In this document: piece after piece, positions 1 to 8,667 of the stretch | Layout: each line of letters begins with the position of its first letter | Numbering within the stretch: position 1 is the first letter of the stretch | Assembly: GCA_946481615.1 (NCBI GenBank) | Contig: CAMLOR010000010.1 | Location: forward strand, 1-32,591 | Length of the DNA stretch: 32,591 nt | DNA from: an uncultured Aquimonas sp. | GTDB taxonomy: Bacteria > Pseudomonadota > Gammaproteobacteria > Xanthomonadales > Xanthomonadaceae | Direction of reading: 5' to 3' | Position numbers and translations under genes: made by a program | The notes under the pieces: model-generated | Told to the model about the DNA's origin: nothing | What the model saw: the letters and a program-made list of their open reading frames with translations, nothing else | The model's database searches: none

Positions 1-1026
1 GAGCACGGCCGCGCCGAAGCGGCGCGGCGGCAGGCGGTCGCGCGCGGCGAAGAAGCCGGCGTAGTGTTCCAGCAGTTCCGGCACATCCTCGGCGCGTTCG
101 CGCAAGCTCGGCACGGCGACCGGAAACACGTTGAGCTGGAAATACAGTTCGTCGCGCACGCGGCCGGCGCGGCGCTCGGCTTCCAGATCCTGCGCGGTGG
201 CGCCGATCACGCGCACGTCGAGCGGCACCGGCGTGCGGCCGCCCACGCGCAGCAGCTGGCCGCGTTCGAGCACGCTGGAAAGCCGCAACTGCAACTCGGC
301 GCCGAGGTCGGCGATCTCGTCGAGGAACAACGTGCCGCCCTGCGCCTGTTCCAGCAGGCCCGGCGACACGCCGTCCGCGGTTTCGGCGCCGAACAGCGTG
401 GCCGCGGCCTGCTCGTCGGGAATGGCGCCGGCCGCCACGGTGACGAAGGGCGCGTCGCGGCGCGTGCTGCGCGCGTGCACCCAGCGCGCCAAAGCCTCCT
501 TGCCGGAACCCGGTTCGCCGCGCAGCAGCACCGGCGCGACGTGATCGGCGAGGCGTTCGAGCTGGCCGCGCAGCGCCTGCATCGCTCCCGAACTACCGAC
601 CGGCTCGAATTGCGGCTGCACCTGGGCGCGCAGGCGGGCGTTGGCCTCGCGCAGGCGCTGGGCGTCGAGCGCGCGCTCCAGCGTGATGAGCAGCTTGGCC
701 AGCGCGATCGGCTTTTCGATGAAATCGTAGGCGCCCAGGCGGGTGGCTTCGACCGCCGTCTCCACCGTGCCATGTCCGGACATCATGATGACCGGGCAGT
801 CGAGCGCGCCGGCCGCCGCCCACTCGCGCAGCAGGGCGATGCCGTCGGTGCCCGGCATCCAGATGTCGAGCAGGATGGCGTCGAAATGCTCGTTCTGGCG
901 CGCCGCCCTCGCGGCTGTGACGTTTTCCGCGACGGTTGTGCGATATCCCTCGTCCTCGAGGATGTCGCGTACCGCGGCCCGGATGTCGGGTTCGTCGTCG
1001 ACCACCAGGATGTGAGCGGAAGGCAT
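1..1026 (-). CDS. ntrX: NtrX-like response regulator, AAA+ domain lacking GAFTGA (C-terminus outside window)
   Basis: Two-component regulator, probable partner of the NtrY-like kinase at 4464-6602. The first 342 residues are in the window; the DNA-binding end lies beyond base 1. The receiver domain (about 5-120) has the acidic pair D10/D11, phospho-acceptor D54 in an LLDIWMP context and K105 in FIEKP. A linker helix leads to an AAA+ domain with Walker A GEPGSGKE (170-177), Walker B GGTLFLDE (about 230-237) and the later VRDELYFQLNV segment. The GAFTGA loop, expected straight after LFG at 211-213, is missing: the sequence runs LFGAETADGVSPGLLEQ. The family uses that loop to contact sigma-54, so this protein probably does not act as a classical sigma-54 activator (inference). 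The start ATG (1026-1024) overlaps the ATG of the divergent glycosyltransferase by two bases, so any ntrX promoter must lie inside that gene. Confidence 0.9.
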   Translation of the reverse strand, partial: MPSAHILVVDDEPDIRAAVRDILEDEGYRTTVAENVTAARAARQNEHFDAILLDIWMPGTDGIALLREWAAAGALDCPVIMMSGHGTVETAVEATRLGAYDFIEKPIALAKLLITLERALDAQRLREANARLRAQVQPQFEPVGSSGAMQALRGQLERLADHVAPVLLRGEPGSGKEALARWVHARSTRRDAPFVTVAAGAIPDEQAAATLFGAETADGVSPGLLEQAQGGTLFLDEIADLGAELQLRLSSVLERGQLLRVGGRTPVPLDVRVIGATAQDLEAERRAGRVRDELYFQLNVFPVAVPSLRERAEDVPELLEHYAGFFAARDRLPPRRFGAAVL

Positions 1027-1906
1027 GAGTCCCGGAAAAGGAATGAGGGCGCAACAGTCTGAGCCGCGCCTCCCGGCGCAGCAAGCAGGCGCGGCGCCGC
1101 CCCGCCTGCGGCTGGCCGCCAGCGACGGCCGCGTGCCGGTGTCGGGCGTGGTGATCGCCCGCAACGAGGCCGCGCGCATCGAGGCCTGCCTGGCCTCGCT
1201 ATGGTTCTGCGACGAGATCCTCGTGGTCGATTCGCACTCCACCGACGCCACGCGCGAACTGGCCGCCGCGGCCGGCGCGCGCGTGATCGAGCGCGATTGG
1301 CCGGGCTACCGTTCGCAAAAACAGTTCGCGGTGGAAGCCGCGCGCCACGATTGGGTGTTCTGCCTGGACGCCGACGAGGTGGTGGCGCCCGCGCTGGCCG
1401 GCGAGATCCAAGCGCTGCAGCGCGCGGGCTTTCCCGATGCGGCCTGCTATTCGATGCCGCGCTGCACGGAGTATTTCGGCCGGATGATCCGCCACGGCGG
1501 CTGGTATCCCGATCGCGTGCGCCGCCTGTTCGATCGGCGCCGCGCGCGCTTCGGCGGGCGCGAGATCCACGAGAAGGTCGTCGTCGAGGGGCGCGTGCTC
1601 GGGCTGCGGGGCGAGATCGAGCACTACGCCTATCGCAACCTGCAGGACCAACTGCGCCGCCTGGCGCGCTACGCCGAACTGATGGGCCGCGCACTGCACG
1701 CCGAAGGGCGCCGCGCGCGCTGGTGGCATCTGGTGCTCAGCCCCGCCTGGCGCGCCTTCCGCGATGTCGTGCTCAAGGGCGGCTGGCGCGAGGGTTGGCG
1801 GGGCCTGGCCATTGCCTGGATCGAGGCCAATTACGTGCGGCAGAAATTCCTCACGCTCTGGCTGCTGGAGCGCGGCTATCCGGTCGACGAGGGCGACGCA
1901 CGATGA
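1025..1906 (+). CDS. Family 2 glycosyltransferase, WaaE/KdtX type
   Basis: Probable cytoplasmic or membrane-associated GT2 sugar transferase for LPS/lipooligosaccharide core or another surface glycan; 293 residues. The GT-A fold starts near residue 41 (GVVIARNEAARIEACL), followed by EILVVDSHSTDAT and FCLDADEVV, the acidic motif that would bind metal and sugar nucleotide; then come the REIHEKVV and IEHYAYRNLQDQLRR segments typical of the WaaE-like subfamily. The substrate cannot be told from sequence. The start is uncertain: ATG 1025 overlaps the divergent ntrX start codon; ATG 1043 follows an AAGGA; GTG 1133 would begin just before the conserved domain. The TGA overlaps the next gene's ATG (ATGA at 1903-1906), indicating translational coupling. 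Confidence 0.88.
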   Translation: MSPGKGMRAQQSEPRLPAQQAGAAPPRLRLAASDGRVPVSGVVIARNEAARIEACLASLWFCDEILVVDSHSTDATRELAAAAGARVIERDWPGYRSQKQFAVEAARHDWVFCLDADEVVAPALAGEIQALQRAGFPDAACYSMPRCTEYFGRMIRHGGWYPDRVRRLFDRRRARFGGREIHEKVVVEGRVLGLRGEIEHYAYRNLQDQLRRLARYAELMGRALHAEGRRARWWHLVLSPAWRAFRDVVLKGGWREGWRGLAIAWIEANYVRQKFLTLWLLERGYPVDEGDAR

Positions 1907-2712
1907 GCTGCAGCGTAGTGGTGACGACCTACAACTGGCCTCAGGCGCTCGGCCTGGTGCTCGCCGGCCTGGCACGCCAGCGCGTCCTGCCGGGCGAGGT
2001 GATCGTGGCCGACGATGGCTCGCGTGCCGACACGCTGGATCTGGTGCTCGAACGTGCGCAGACCTTTCCCGTGCCGCTGCGGCACGTCTGGCAGGAGGAC
2101 CGAGGCTTCCGCGCCGCGCGCGTGCGCAACCTCGCCATCGCCGCCGCGCGGCACGAGTACGTATTGCTGCTCGACGGCGACATGGTGCCGCACGAATGCT
2201 TCGTGGCGGACCACCTCGAGGCCGCGCGGCCCGGCTGTTTCGCGCAGGGCTCCCGCGTGCTCACCGGCCCCGTGCAGGCGACACGCATGATCGCGCTCGG
2301 GATGCTCGATCTGTCGTTCTTCGACGACGACATCGAACGCCGCCGCCACACGCTGCACTGGCCTTGGCTGAGCCGGAGACTGCGCGCCCCGAAGGTTTCG
2401 CCGCGCGGCGTGAAGACCTGCAACCAGGGCTGGTGGCGCAGCGACCTGGTCGCGCTCAACGGCTTCGACGAGCGCATGCAGGGCTGGGGCCGGGAAGACG
2501 ACGAACTGGCCGCGCGCGCCTTCAACGCCGGGCTGCGCAAGATCACGTTGAAGTTCGCCGGGCTGGCGGCGCATCTGCACCACGCCGAGCGCCGGCTGGA
2601 TACGGCGAGCCCGAACGACGCGATCCTGCGCGAGACGCGGACGAGCGGGCGCACGCGGTGCGAGGCGGGGCTGGATCGGCACGATACGTGCGCGGCGCGC
2701 GACGCGGCGTGA
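1903..2712 (+). CDS. Family 2 glycosyltransferase with galactosyltransferase-like C-terminal motif
   Basis: Second sugar transferase of a two-gene unit, 269 residues, starting inside the stop codon of the previous gene. It opens directly with the GT-A strand CSVVVTTYNWPQALGLVL, then EVIVADDGSRADT, the acceptor-side segment EDRGFRAARVRN and the DxD-type motif LLLDGDMVPHE. Near residues 180-220 a KTCNQGWWRSD...GFDERMQGWGREDDEL block is present, the C-terminal signature shared by chondroitin-polymerase-like and beta-galactosyl/GalNAc-transferase-like GT2 enzymes. Inference: it adds a hexose or hexosamine to the same surface glycan as its neighbour. It ends just before a REP-type inverted repeat in the convergent gap. 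Confidence 0.88.
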   Translation: MSCSVVVTTYNWPQALGLVLAGLARQRVLPGEVIVADDGSRADTLDLVLERAQTFPVPLRHVWQEDRGFRAARVRNLAIAAARHEYVLLLDGDMVPHECFVADHLEAARPGCFAQGSRVLTGPVQATRMIALGMLDLSFFDDDIERRRHTLHWPWLSRRLRAPKVSPRGVKTCNQGWWRSDLVALNGFDERMQGWGREDDELAARAFNAGLRKITLKFAGLAAHLHHAERRLDTASPNDAILRETRTSGRTRCEAGLDRHDTCAARDAA

Positions 2713-2726
2713 TGCTTCGCGTGGGA

Positions 2727-2821
2727 TTCGACAGGCTCACCCCGAACGGTGGTGGCAGGCCGAGGGCGCAAGCCCGTCCCTGGAATCGGATTGCGGAAAC
2801 CTTCGCGGTGAGCCTGTCGAA
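2727..2821. repeat. REP-type inverted repeat (family A) in a convergent gap
   Basis: TTCGACAGGCTCACC at 2727-2741 is matched exactly in reverse complement at 2807-2821, giving a 15-bp inverted repeat around a 65-base spacer. The same sequence family recurs at 8425-8664. It fills the gap between the end of the plus-strand glycosyltransferase (2712) and the end of the minus-strand GT-C gene (2830). It could fold in RNA from either strand and act as a bidirectional transcript end or stabiliser (inference). Confidence 0.8.
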
Positions 2822-2829
2822 CCGTCGCC

Positions 2830-4467
2830 TCACGGCTCGCAGGTCACCGCGTCGGCCTTGAACAGCCACCATTCGCGCCGGTTCGCGGCGCCCGCCGGCA
2901 CGGCGCGCGTGCGGTCGATGCATTCGCCCATCGCGCTCCCCTGCACCAGCACCCAGCGCCGCTCCGGCGCCTGCCGCTGCCACGCGATCGCGTCGCGCAG
3001 TTCGTCGGCGTCGTCGCGGCGGAAACCGAAGGTACGCGCGGGGCGGTCCGCTTGCAGCAGGTTCTGCTCTTTCCAGGCCACGAGCGCCAGCTCCGCGTCC
3101 GGACCGATCGTCGCGCCGACCTCCCGCATCAATCCGCGTGCCGAACTCGAATCGTCGAGCTGCGGATAGGCGAAGAAACCGATCGCCAGCCACGTCGCCG
3201 ACAACGTGACCAGCACGCCGGCCAGCGCGCGCCGCACGCGGAACACCGCCAGCGAGAGCGCCGCGACGATCCCGATGCCCGACACGATCCACCACAGCGC
3301 ATCCGAAGCCAGCCCGCGTTCGGCCTCCAGCCGCGTCTCGAAGGACGGTTCGCCGACGAGAGGCAAGATGCCTCCCGCGACGAAGCCGATCGCGAGCAGC
3401 GCGGTGAACGCGAACAGCGCGATGCGCGGTCCGCGCTTGCGCAGCAGTCCCGGAATCAGCGGCGCCAGCGCCAGGCAGAACATCGGCAGCGCCGGCAGAA
3501 TGTAGACATCGCGCTTGCCGGAGGGAATGGTGAAGAACACGAGCACGGCGAGCACCCAGCCGAGCAGCAGCACGTAGCGTGGATCGCGCCGCTTCAGGCG
3601 CCGCCACCACGCCGGCACGGCCCACGGCAAGGCCAGCGCCGTCGGCAGCCAGAGCGTGGCGATCACCTGCGCGAAGTACCAGGCCGGCTGATGGTGATGC
3701 CAGGCCGCCGCGTAGCGCTGCGCGGTCTGGCGCAGCAGGATGTTGTCGGCGTATTCGCGCCCGGCGGGATCCGCGCCGGTGTAGGCGAACCACATCATCG
3801 GCGCGGCCCACAGCGCGATGGCCACGAGGAAGCATCCGATGCCGACGGCCGCGCCGCTCGCGCCCACGCGTTGCGTGCGCGCGAACGCGGCCGGGATGAA
3901 CACCAGCAGCGCGACCACGCCCACCCCCTTGGTGATCACGCCCACGCCGGCGGCGAAGAAGCCGATCCACAGCCAGCGCCAGTCCGGCCCGCGCAGGAGA
4001 TGGCGCAGCAGCCCGTACATCGCCAGCGTGATGAAGAAAGTGACGGTCGCGTCGATCTGCGCGCGCTTGGCGAGGAAGGTGAATTGCAGCGTGAACAACA
4101 ATGTCCACGCGGCGTACGTCCCGACGCGCCGGTTCCACAACCGCGTGCCGAGATCCTTCACCAGCCAGAGCGTGCCCAGCGCCGCGACCAGCGACGGCAA
4201 CAGGAAAGCCGCGCGCCACGAACGCACCACGAGGTACGACAACGCCTGCAACCACATGAACAGCGGCGGCTTGTCGGGATAAAGCTCGTTGCCGCGCATC
4301 GGGAACAGCCAGTGTCCCGATTCCACCATCTGCTTCGCCACCAGCGCGAAGCGCGGCTCGTCGGCCGGCCACGGCTCGCGCAGCCCGATGCCCGCGGCGA
4401 TCAGCACGAAGGCCACGCCGAACAGCCACCACGCGTCTCGCCGCGCGTCGTGCGAGATCAGCCTCAT
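2830..4467 (-). CDS. GT-C fold glycosyltransferase (ArnT/PMT-like, polyprenyl-phosphate donor)
   Basis: Integral inner-membrane enzyme, 545 residues, likely transferring a sugar from a polyprenyl-phosphate donor on the periplasmic face. The first periplasmic loop carries the GT-C acidic motif REPWPADEPRFA (about 29-40), followed by ELYPDKPPLFMW, both hallmarks of the ArnT/PMT_2 family. Many hydrophobic segments follow (for example LFTLQFTFLAKRAQID and GVGVITKGVGVVALLVF). The C-terminal ~120 residues are soluble-looking. Its ATG (4467-4465) overlaps the TGA of the ntrY-like kinase as ATGA, so the two are probably translated from one mRNA. The acceptor is unknown; with the two GT2 genes nearby, lipid A/LPS or protein glycosylation are candidates. 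Confidence 0.85.
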   Translation of the reverse strand: MRLISHDARRDAWWLFGVAFVLIAAGIGLREPWPADEPRFALVAKQMVESGHWLFPMRGNELYPDKPPLFMWLQALSYLVVRSWRAAFLLPSLVAALGTLWLVKDLGTRLWNRRVGTYAAWTLLFTLQFTFLAKRAQIDATVTFFITLAMYGLLRHLLRGPDWRWLWIGFFAAGVGVITKGVGVVALLVFIPAAFARTQRVGASGAAVGIGCFLVAIALWAAPMMWFAYTGADPAGREYADNILLRQTAQRYAAAWHHHQPAWYFAQVIATLWLPTALALPWAVPAWWRRLKRRDPRYVLLLGWVLAVLVFFTIPSGKRDVYILPALPMFCLALAPLIPGLLRKRGPRIALFAFTALLAIGFVAGGILPLVGEPSFETRLEAERGLASDALWWIVSGIGIVAALSLAVFRVRRALAGVLVTLSATWLAIGFFAYPQLDDSSSARGLMREVGATIGPDAELALVAWKEQNLLQADRPARTFGFRRDDADELRDAIAWQRQAPERRWVLVQGSAMGECIDRTRAVPAGAANRREWWLFKADAVTCEP

Positions 4468-6602
4468 GACAGCGGCAGCCACAACGCGAAGCGCGCGCCG
4501 CCCCCGGCGCGATTCTCGGCGCGCAGCCGGCCACCGTGTTCCTGCGCGATCTTCGCGACGATGGCCAGGCCCAGCCCCGTGCCTTTCGCCTTGGTGGTTC
4601 GATAAGGCTCGAACCATTGCTCGTCGAAGCCCGGCGGCAGGCCGGCACCGTTGTCGTTCACGCACAGCTCCACGCCGGCGGCGCGGCGCGCGGTGGCCAC
4701 CGTGATGTTCGCAACGTCGCGCTCGGCGCTGGCTTCGAGTGCGTTCTTCACGAGGTTGTGCAGCACCTGTCGCAGCCGTCCGCTGTCGGCGTTGACGCGC
4801 GGCAGCGAGGGATCGAATTCGCGCCGCAGCTGCACGCGTGCATCGCCTTCGTAGAGATCGAGTACCTCTGCGGCAAGTGCATTGAGATCGACCGGGGCGA
4901 TCTGCAGCGTGGGCGGCTTGGCGTAGTCGCCGAACGAGTTCACCAGCGTCTTGAGCGCATCGACCTGCGCCACGATGGTGTGCGTGGCGCGATCCAGCAC
5001 TTCGGCGTCGTCGTTCTGCACCTTCGGCAGCACGCGGCGGCGCAGGCGCTCGGCGGCGAGCTGGATCGGCGTGAGCGGATTCTTGATCTCGTGCGCGAAG
5101 CGGCGCGCCACCTCGGCCCAGGCGGCATCGCGGCGCGCGCGGTCGATCACCGTGGTGTCGTCGAACACGGCGACCAGGCCGCCGTCGGGCAGGCGCGCGC
5201 CGCGCAGCAACAGCAGCAGGCGCTCGCCCTCGCGTTCCAGGGCGAGTTCCTCGCGCCACTCGCGAGCGCCTTCGCGCAGCTTCGCCTGCAGGGCATCGAG
5301 CAGCGGCAGCGCACGCGGCACGAGGCGGCGCAGGTCTTCCAGCGGCTGGCCGGCGTGATGCGTGGCGTCGATGCCGGAGAGGTCCTGTGCCGCCGCGTTG
5401 GCGCCGCGCAGGCGGGCCTCGCCGTCGAGCACGAGCACGCCGGAGGACAGGCGCGCCAGCACCGTTTCGAGATAGGCGCGCTGGCGTTCGGTTTCTTCCG
5501 CACTGGCGCGCGCGCGCGCCGACGTCAGTTGCAGCTCGCGCGTCATGCGGTTGAAGGACTGCACCAGGAAACCGAGTTCGTCGTCCTGGCCTTCGGGCAG
5601 GTTGGCGTCGTAGCGGCCCTGCGCGACTTCGCGCGTGGCCGAGGCCAGGCGTCCGACCGGCGCCACCAGGCGGCGCGCCAGATCGAAGGCCAGCAGCACC
5701 GCGAGCAACGCCGAGAGCAGCAACACGAAGCTCAGGATCAGCGTGAAGGAGAGCTTGAGCTCGTCCCGCAGGAACACCGCCTGGCGCTGCCCGTGCACGG
5801 CGCCCTCGATGCGGCCCGCGAGCGTGGCATAGCCTGCCGGCAGGGCGTACAGCAGTTGCAGCGCGCGGCCGCGGCTGCGCGCATCGCCCACCGGCACCAG
5901 CACGCGCAGCCACATGCCGGCGGCATTGCGCTCGGCGGCGGCGTAGCGGCCGCGGTTGGTGAGCGCCAGGCGCACGTCTTCCTCCGGCGGCGCCGGCAGG
6001 TAGAGCGAAGGGTCCGAGGCTTCCACCGCACGCACGCGGCCATCGGGTTCGAACAGCACCACCTGCGCCGCGCCGCTGCGGTCGAGCACGGCCTGCACTT
6101 CGGTGTCGATGTCGGCTTCGGCGGTGAATTCGAGATCGGCGGCGGCTTCCTCGGCCGCGGCTTCGCCGCTGGCGAGGCGTTCGTCGAGGTAGAGCTGGCC
6201 GATGGCGAGCGCATCTTCGAGCGCCTGCGCGCTGTTGGCGCGCAGCCAGGAATCGACGGTGGCCTGCACGAAACGCACGCCGAAGCCATACACCAGCAGC
6301 ACCGGCGGCAGCGCCAGTAGCACCAGCAGCAACACCAGGCGGCGCGTCAGCTTCGCGCCCGGCACGCCTTGCCGCAGTTGCTGCCGCAGCCGCCACAGAC
6401 GGTTCGCGATCGCCAGGCCCAGCAGCACCAGCGCCAGCGCGGCGGCGATGAACACGTACGGGTAATAGCGCGCGTAGTTCTGGCCGAGGCCTTCGGCATC
6501 GGCGGCCAGATAGAGCGCGGACAGCAGCAGCACGAGCAGCGCCAGCGGCGCCACCACGCGTCGCAGCATGCGCATCAGGCGCGCGGCGGAGACGTCGACC
6601 AT
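4464..6602 (-). CDS. ntrY: NtrY-like sensor histidine kinase
   Basis: Membrane sensor kinase of 712 residues. Predicted order: TM helices at about 16-34, 47-66 and 89-109; a long periplasmic sensor region; TM4 near 285-308; HAMP (RRLVAPVGRLASATREVAQG); a PAS-like region (LARLSSGVLVLDGEARLRGAN); then HisKA with H504 in RRFAHEIKNPLTPIQ, N-box LHNLVKNALEA, G-box NDNGAGLP and F/G2 motif KAKGTGLGLAIV. All catalytic boxes look intact. It presumably phosphorylates the NtrX-like protein. Unusually, ntrX is not next to it: a GT-C gene and two opposite-strand glycosyltransferases lie between. Start: ATG 6602 gives 28 bases of overlap with the upstream gene; ATG 6575 (residue 10) would give a TGATG junction and is a good alternative. 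Neither has a strong Shine-Dalgarno. Confidence 0.93.
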   Translation of the reverse strand: MVDVSAARLMRMLRRVVAPLALLVLLLSALYLAADAEGLGQNYARYYPYVFIAAALALVLLGLAIANRLWRLRQQLRQGVPGAKLTRRLVLLLVLLALPPVLLVYGFGVRFVQATVDSWLRANSAQALEDALAIGQLYLDERLASGEAAAEEAAADLEFTAEADIDTEVQAVLDRSGAAQVVLFEPDGRVRAVEASDPSLYLPAPPEEDVRLALTNRGRYAAAERNAAGMWLRVLVPVGDARSRGRALQLLYALPAGYATLAGRIEGAVHGQRQAVFLRDELKLSFTLILSFVLLLSALLAVLLAFDLARRLVAPVGRLASATREVAQGRYDANLPEGQDDELGFLVQSFNRMTRELQLTSARARASAEETERQRAYLETVLARLSSGVLVLDGEARLRGANAAAQDLSGIDATHHAGQPLEDLRRLVPRALPLLDALQAKLREGAREWREELALEREGERLLLLLRGARLPDGGLVAVFDDTTVIDRARRDAAWAEVARRFAHEIKNPLTPIQLAAERLRRRVLPKVQNDDAEVLDRATHTIVAQVDALKTLVNSFGDYAKPPTLQIAPVDLNALAAEVLDLYEGDARVQLRREFDPSLPRVNADSGRLRQVLHNLVKNALEASAERDVANITVATARRAAGVELCVNDNGAGLPPGFDEQWFEPYRTTKAKGTGLGLAIVAKIAQEHGGRLRAENRAGGGARFALWLPLS

Positions 6603-7102
6603 GTCGCGGGCGGCGAAACCATGCGCCAGTCGCCGGGTTGCAGGAAAGCGGGAAAGCGCAGCGGCGTCGGCAGCGAAGTCAGGTCCAGGCCGACCGTGAG
6701 CTGCCCCGTGCAGCCGCCCGGAAAGCCGGCGCCGATCGGCAGCCGCACGCGGTCGAGGGCCGCCAGCAACGCGCCGCTGCGGGCGAAGGTGCGGGCCTGC
6801 GTCTCGCCCGGGCGATGCAATTCGAAGTGGCGATTGAGCGGCGAATACTGCAGGGCGATGACCTGGTAGAACTCGCGGCCGCAGGCTTCGCCGCGATAGC
6901 CCAGGCGCAGCGGGATGCCGTGCTCGAGCGCCTCGCGCATCTTCGCCGAGAACCGCAGCTGCTGCGTCACCTCGAGCTGGCGCGCCACGCCTTCGCCCGT
7001 GACGTGCGCCTCGAGGATGCGCGCGCGCTCGGGCGTGCGGCCGAGGCATCCGGCCAGCAGCGGCAGCAACACGAGGCTAGCGGCGCTTTTCCAGCGCGGC
7101 AT
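6575..7102 (-). CDS. DUF4390 family predicted lipoprotein
   Basis: A 175-residue exported protein of unknown function. The N-terminus is a short charged region, a hydrophobic stretch and lipobox LLAGC with C19 as the lipidation site, so it is probably membrane-anchored. The rest resembles DUF4390 (ILEAHVTGEGV... LEHGIPLRLGY... YSPLNRHFELHRPG... ALLAALDRVRLPI). It sits between rsmB and ntrY, the usual place for this family in related genomes as far as I recall, hinting at a role near the NtrY sensor (inference). It begins 26 bases inside rsmB and its TGA shares a base with an ATG usable by ntrY, so all three genes overlap. Confidence 0.82.
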   Translation of the reverse strand: MPRWKSAASLVLLPLLAGCLGRTPERARILEAHVTGEGVARQLEVTQQLRFSAKMREALEHGIPLRLGYRGEACGREFYQVIALQYSPLNRHFELHRPGETQARTFARSGALLAALDRVRLPIGAGFPGGCTGQLTVGLDLTSLPTPLRFPAFLQPGDWRMVSPPATWSTSPPRA

Positions 7103-8399
7103 GGAAGAACCCGTCGCCCTCGTCGTCGCCCGGCAGGCGCTGGCGGCCGGCACCGCTCGGGCGTCCGAAGGATTCGGGCAGCGAAACCGCGGCGGCGCCG
7201 GGCGTGCGTGCGAGGAAGGCATCGATCTGACGCTCGTTCTCGTCTTTGAGCACCGAACAGGTGGCATAGACTAAGCGCCCGCCCGCGGCCAGCATAGGCC
7301 AGGCCGCATCGAGCAGGCGCGCCTGCAGGGCCACCAGGCCCGCCACGTCGGCGGCGCGGCGATGCAGTTTGATGTCGGGCTGGCGGCGGATCACGCCGGT
7401 GCCCGAGCACGGCGCATCGAGCAGGATGCGATCGAAAGGCAGGCCGTCCCACCACGATTCCGGCTGCGCTGCGTCGGCCTGCCGCGTATCCGCGGCCAAG
7501 TGCAGGCGAGCGAGATTCTCGCGCACGCGATGCAGGCGGGCGGCGTCCACGTCGAGCGCGAGCAGCTGCGCCAGCGCCGGCGTGCGTTCGCGCAGATGCG
7601 CGGTCTTGCCGCCGGGCGCGGCGCAGGCGTCGAGCACGCGCATGCCCTCGTGCGCGTCGACGATGTGCGCGGTGAGTTGCGCGGAAAGATCCTGCACCGA
7701 GACCAGGCCCTCGTCCCATCCCGGCAGGCGCGTGGGTGCCACGCCGTGATCGATGCGCAGCGCGCTCGGCACCAGAACGCCGTTCCAGGCGTCGATGCCC
7801 GCAGCCTTCAGGCGTTCGCGATATTCGTCGCGGCCGATGCGCGCGAGGTTCACGCGCAGCCACATCGGCGCAGCCTGATTGTTGGCGGCGAGCAGCGCAT
7901 CGGCGTCCACACTCCAATCTCGCCGCAGCGCTTTCGCGAGCCAGGCCGGATGCGAATGCCGGACGGCATCGTCGTTGCCCAGCGCCGCGTCCAGTTCAGC
8001 GCGCTCGCGCGCGAAGCGGCGCAGCACCGCGTTGACGAGGCCGACATGGCGCGGATGCTTCAGCAGGCGCGCCGCTTCGGCCGTGCTCGAGATCGCCGCG
8101 TAGTCGGCCAGGCGCATGGCATCGAGCTGCGCGAAGCCTGCCAGCAGCAAGGCGTGGATGGCGCGCGCGGACGGCGGCAGCGGACGCTCCATCAGTTTGT
8201 CGAGCAGGCGCTCGTAACGCAGCGACCAGCGCGCGGCTTCGAAGCAGATCGCCTCGCAGAGTGCGCGATCGCGGCCGTCGCCGATGCCTTGCAAGGCTTT
8301 CGGCAGCGCCGCCTTGAGCGAAACGCCGTCGAAGCGCACGGCCTGGATCACGCGCGCCGCGATGGCGCGGATGTCGGCGCCCTGCACTGGCGCGTTCAT
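7077..8399 (-). CDS. rsmB: 16S rRNA (cytosine-967-C5)-methyltransferase RsmB
   Basis: S-adenosylmethionine-dependent m5C methyltransferase of 440 residues, close to the usual ~430. The N-terminal ~140 residues are a NusB-like helical RNA-binding domain (LLAGFAQLDAMRLADYAAI..., HVGLVNAVLRRF). The Rossmann domain shows SAM motif I DACAAPGGKTAHL, motif IV LDAPCSGTGVIRRQPD with C331 and motif VI YATCSVLKDEN with C381, the nucleophile of this family. It starts at ATG 8399 (MNAPVQGADIRA); frames continuing upstream run into REP-type repeats and are not coding. It overlaps the DUF4390 start by 26 bases downstream and is separated from fmt by 268 bases holding a 120-bp tandem repeat. Confidence 0.96.
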   Translation of the reverse strand: MNAPVQGADIRAIAARVIQAVRFDGVSLKAALPKALQGIGDGRDRALCEAICFEAARWSLRYERLLDKLMERPLPPSARAIHALLLAGFAQLDAMRLADYAAISSTAEAARLLKHPRHVGLVNAVLRRFARERAELDAALGNDDAVRHSHPAWLAKALRRDWSVDADALLAANNQAAPMWLRVNLARIGRDEYRERLKAAGIDAWNGVLVPSALRIDHGVAPTRLPGWDEGLVSVQDLSAQLTAHIVDAHEGMRVLDACAAPGGKTAHLRERTPALAQLLALDVDAARLHRVRENLARLHLAADTRQADAAQPESWWDGLPFDRILLDAPCSGTGVIRRQPDIKLHRRAADVAGLVALQARLLDAAWPMLAAGGRLVYATCSVLKDENERQIDAFLARTPGAAAVSLPESFGRPSGAGRQRLPGDDEGDGFFHAALEKRR

Positions 8400-8424
8400 G
8401 CCGATGCCTGCGCGTCGCGGTGGC

Positions 8425-8664
8425 GGTTCGACAGCCTCACCGCGAACGATGGATGCGACCCGACGGCCGGGACCGCGGCTTTCCGCACACCGACACTCGA
8501 CACCCGTTCGGGGTGAGCTTGTCGAACCCGTGCCTCGAGGCCGCGATTCACCAGGCTCACTGCGAACGATGATCGCGATCCAACACGAGAGACTCTGGCT
8601 TTTTGCACATCGGCGCCCGACGCCCGTTCGGGGTGAGCCTGTCGAGCCCGCGCCTCGCGGCCGC
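8425..8664. repeat. Two tandem 120-bp units of family A REP palindromes between fmt and rsmB
   Basis: Two diverged copies lie head to tail (8425-8544 and 8545-8664) with an exact 120-base period: GCGAACGAT at 8442 and 8562, GGGGTGAGC at 8511 and 8631, CCGCG at 8541 and 8661. Each unit begins with a TTCGACAG-CTCAC-type arm and ends with a GGTGAGC-TGTCGA-type arm, so each is a complete inverted repeat of the kind seen at 2727-2821. A partial third unit (GGTTCACC from 8665) contains the fmt stop codon (TGA, 8670-8668). The repeats sit inside the def-fmt-rsmB run and could form mRNA hairpins separating fmt from rsmB expression (inference). Confidence 0.85.
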
Positions 8665-8667
8665 GGT

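Noticed and set aside
3052..6320. Long plus-strand frames opposite the GT-C and ntrY genes
   Set aside because: Low-complexity Arg/Gln/His-rich translations with no recognisable motifs; the minus strand carries well-conserved genes.
8425..8664. Tandem repeats as a CRISPR array
   Set aside because: Only two full units, internally palindromic, without short conserved repeats and unique spacers; no cas genes nearby.
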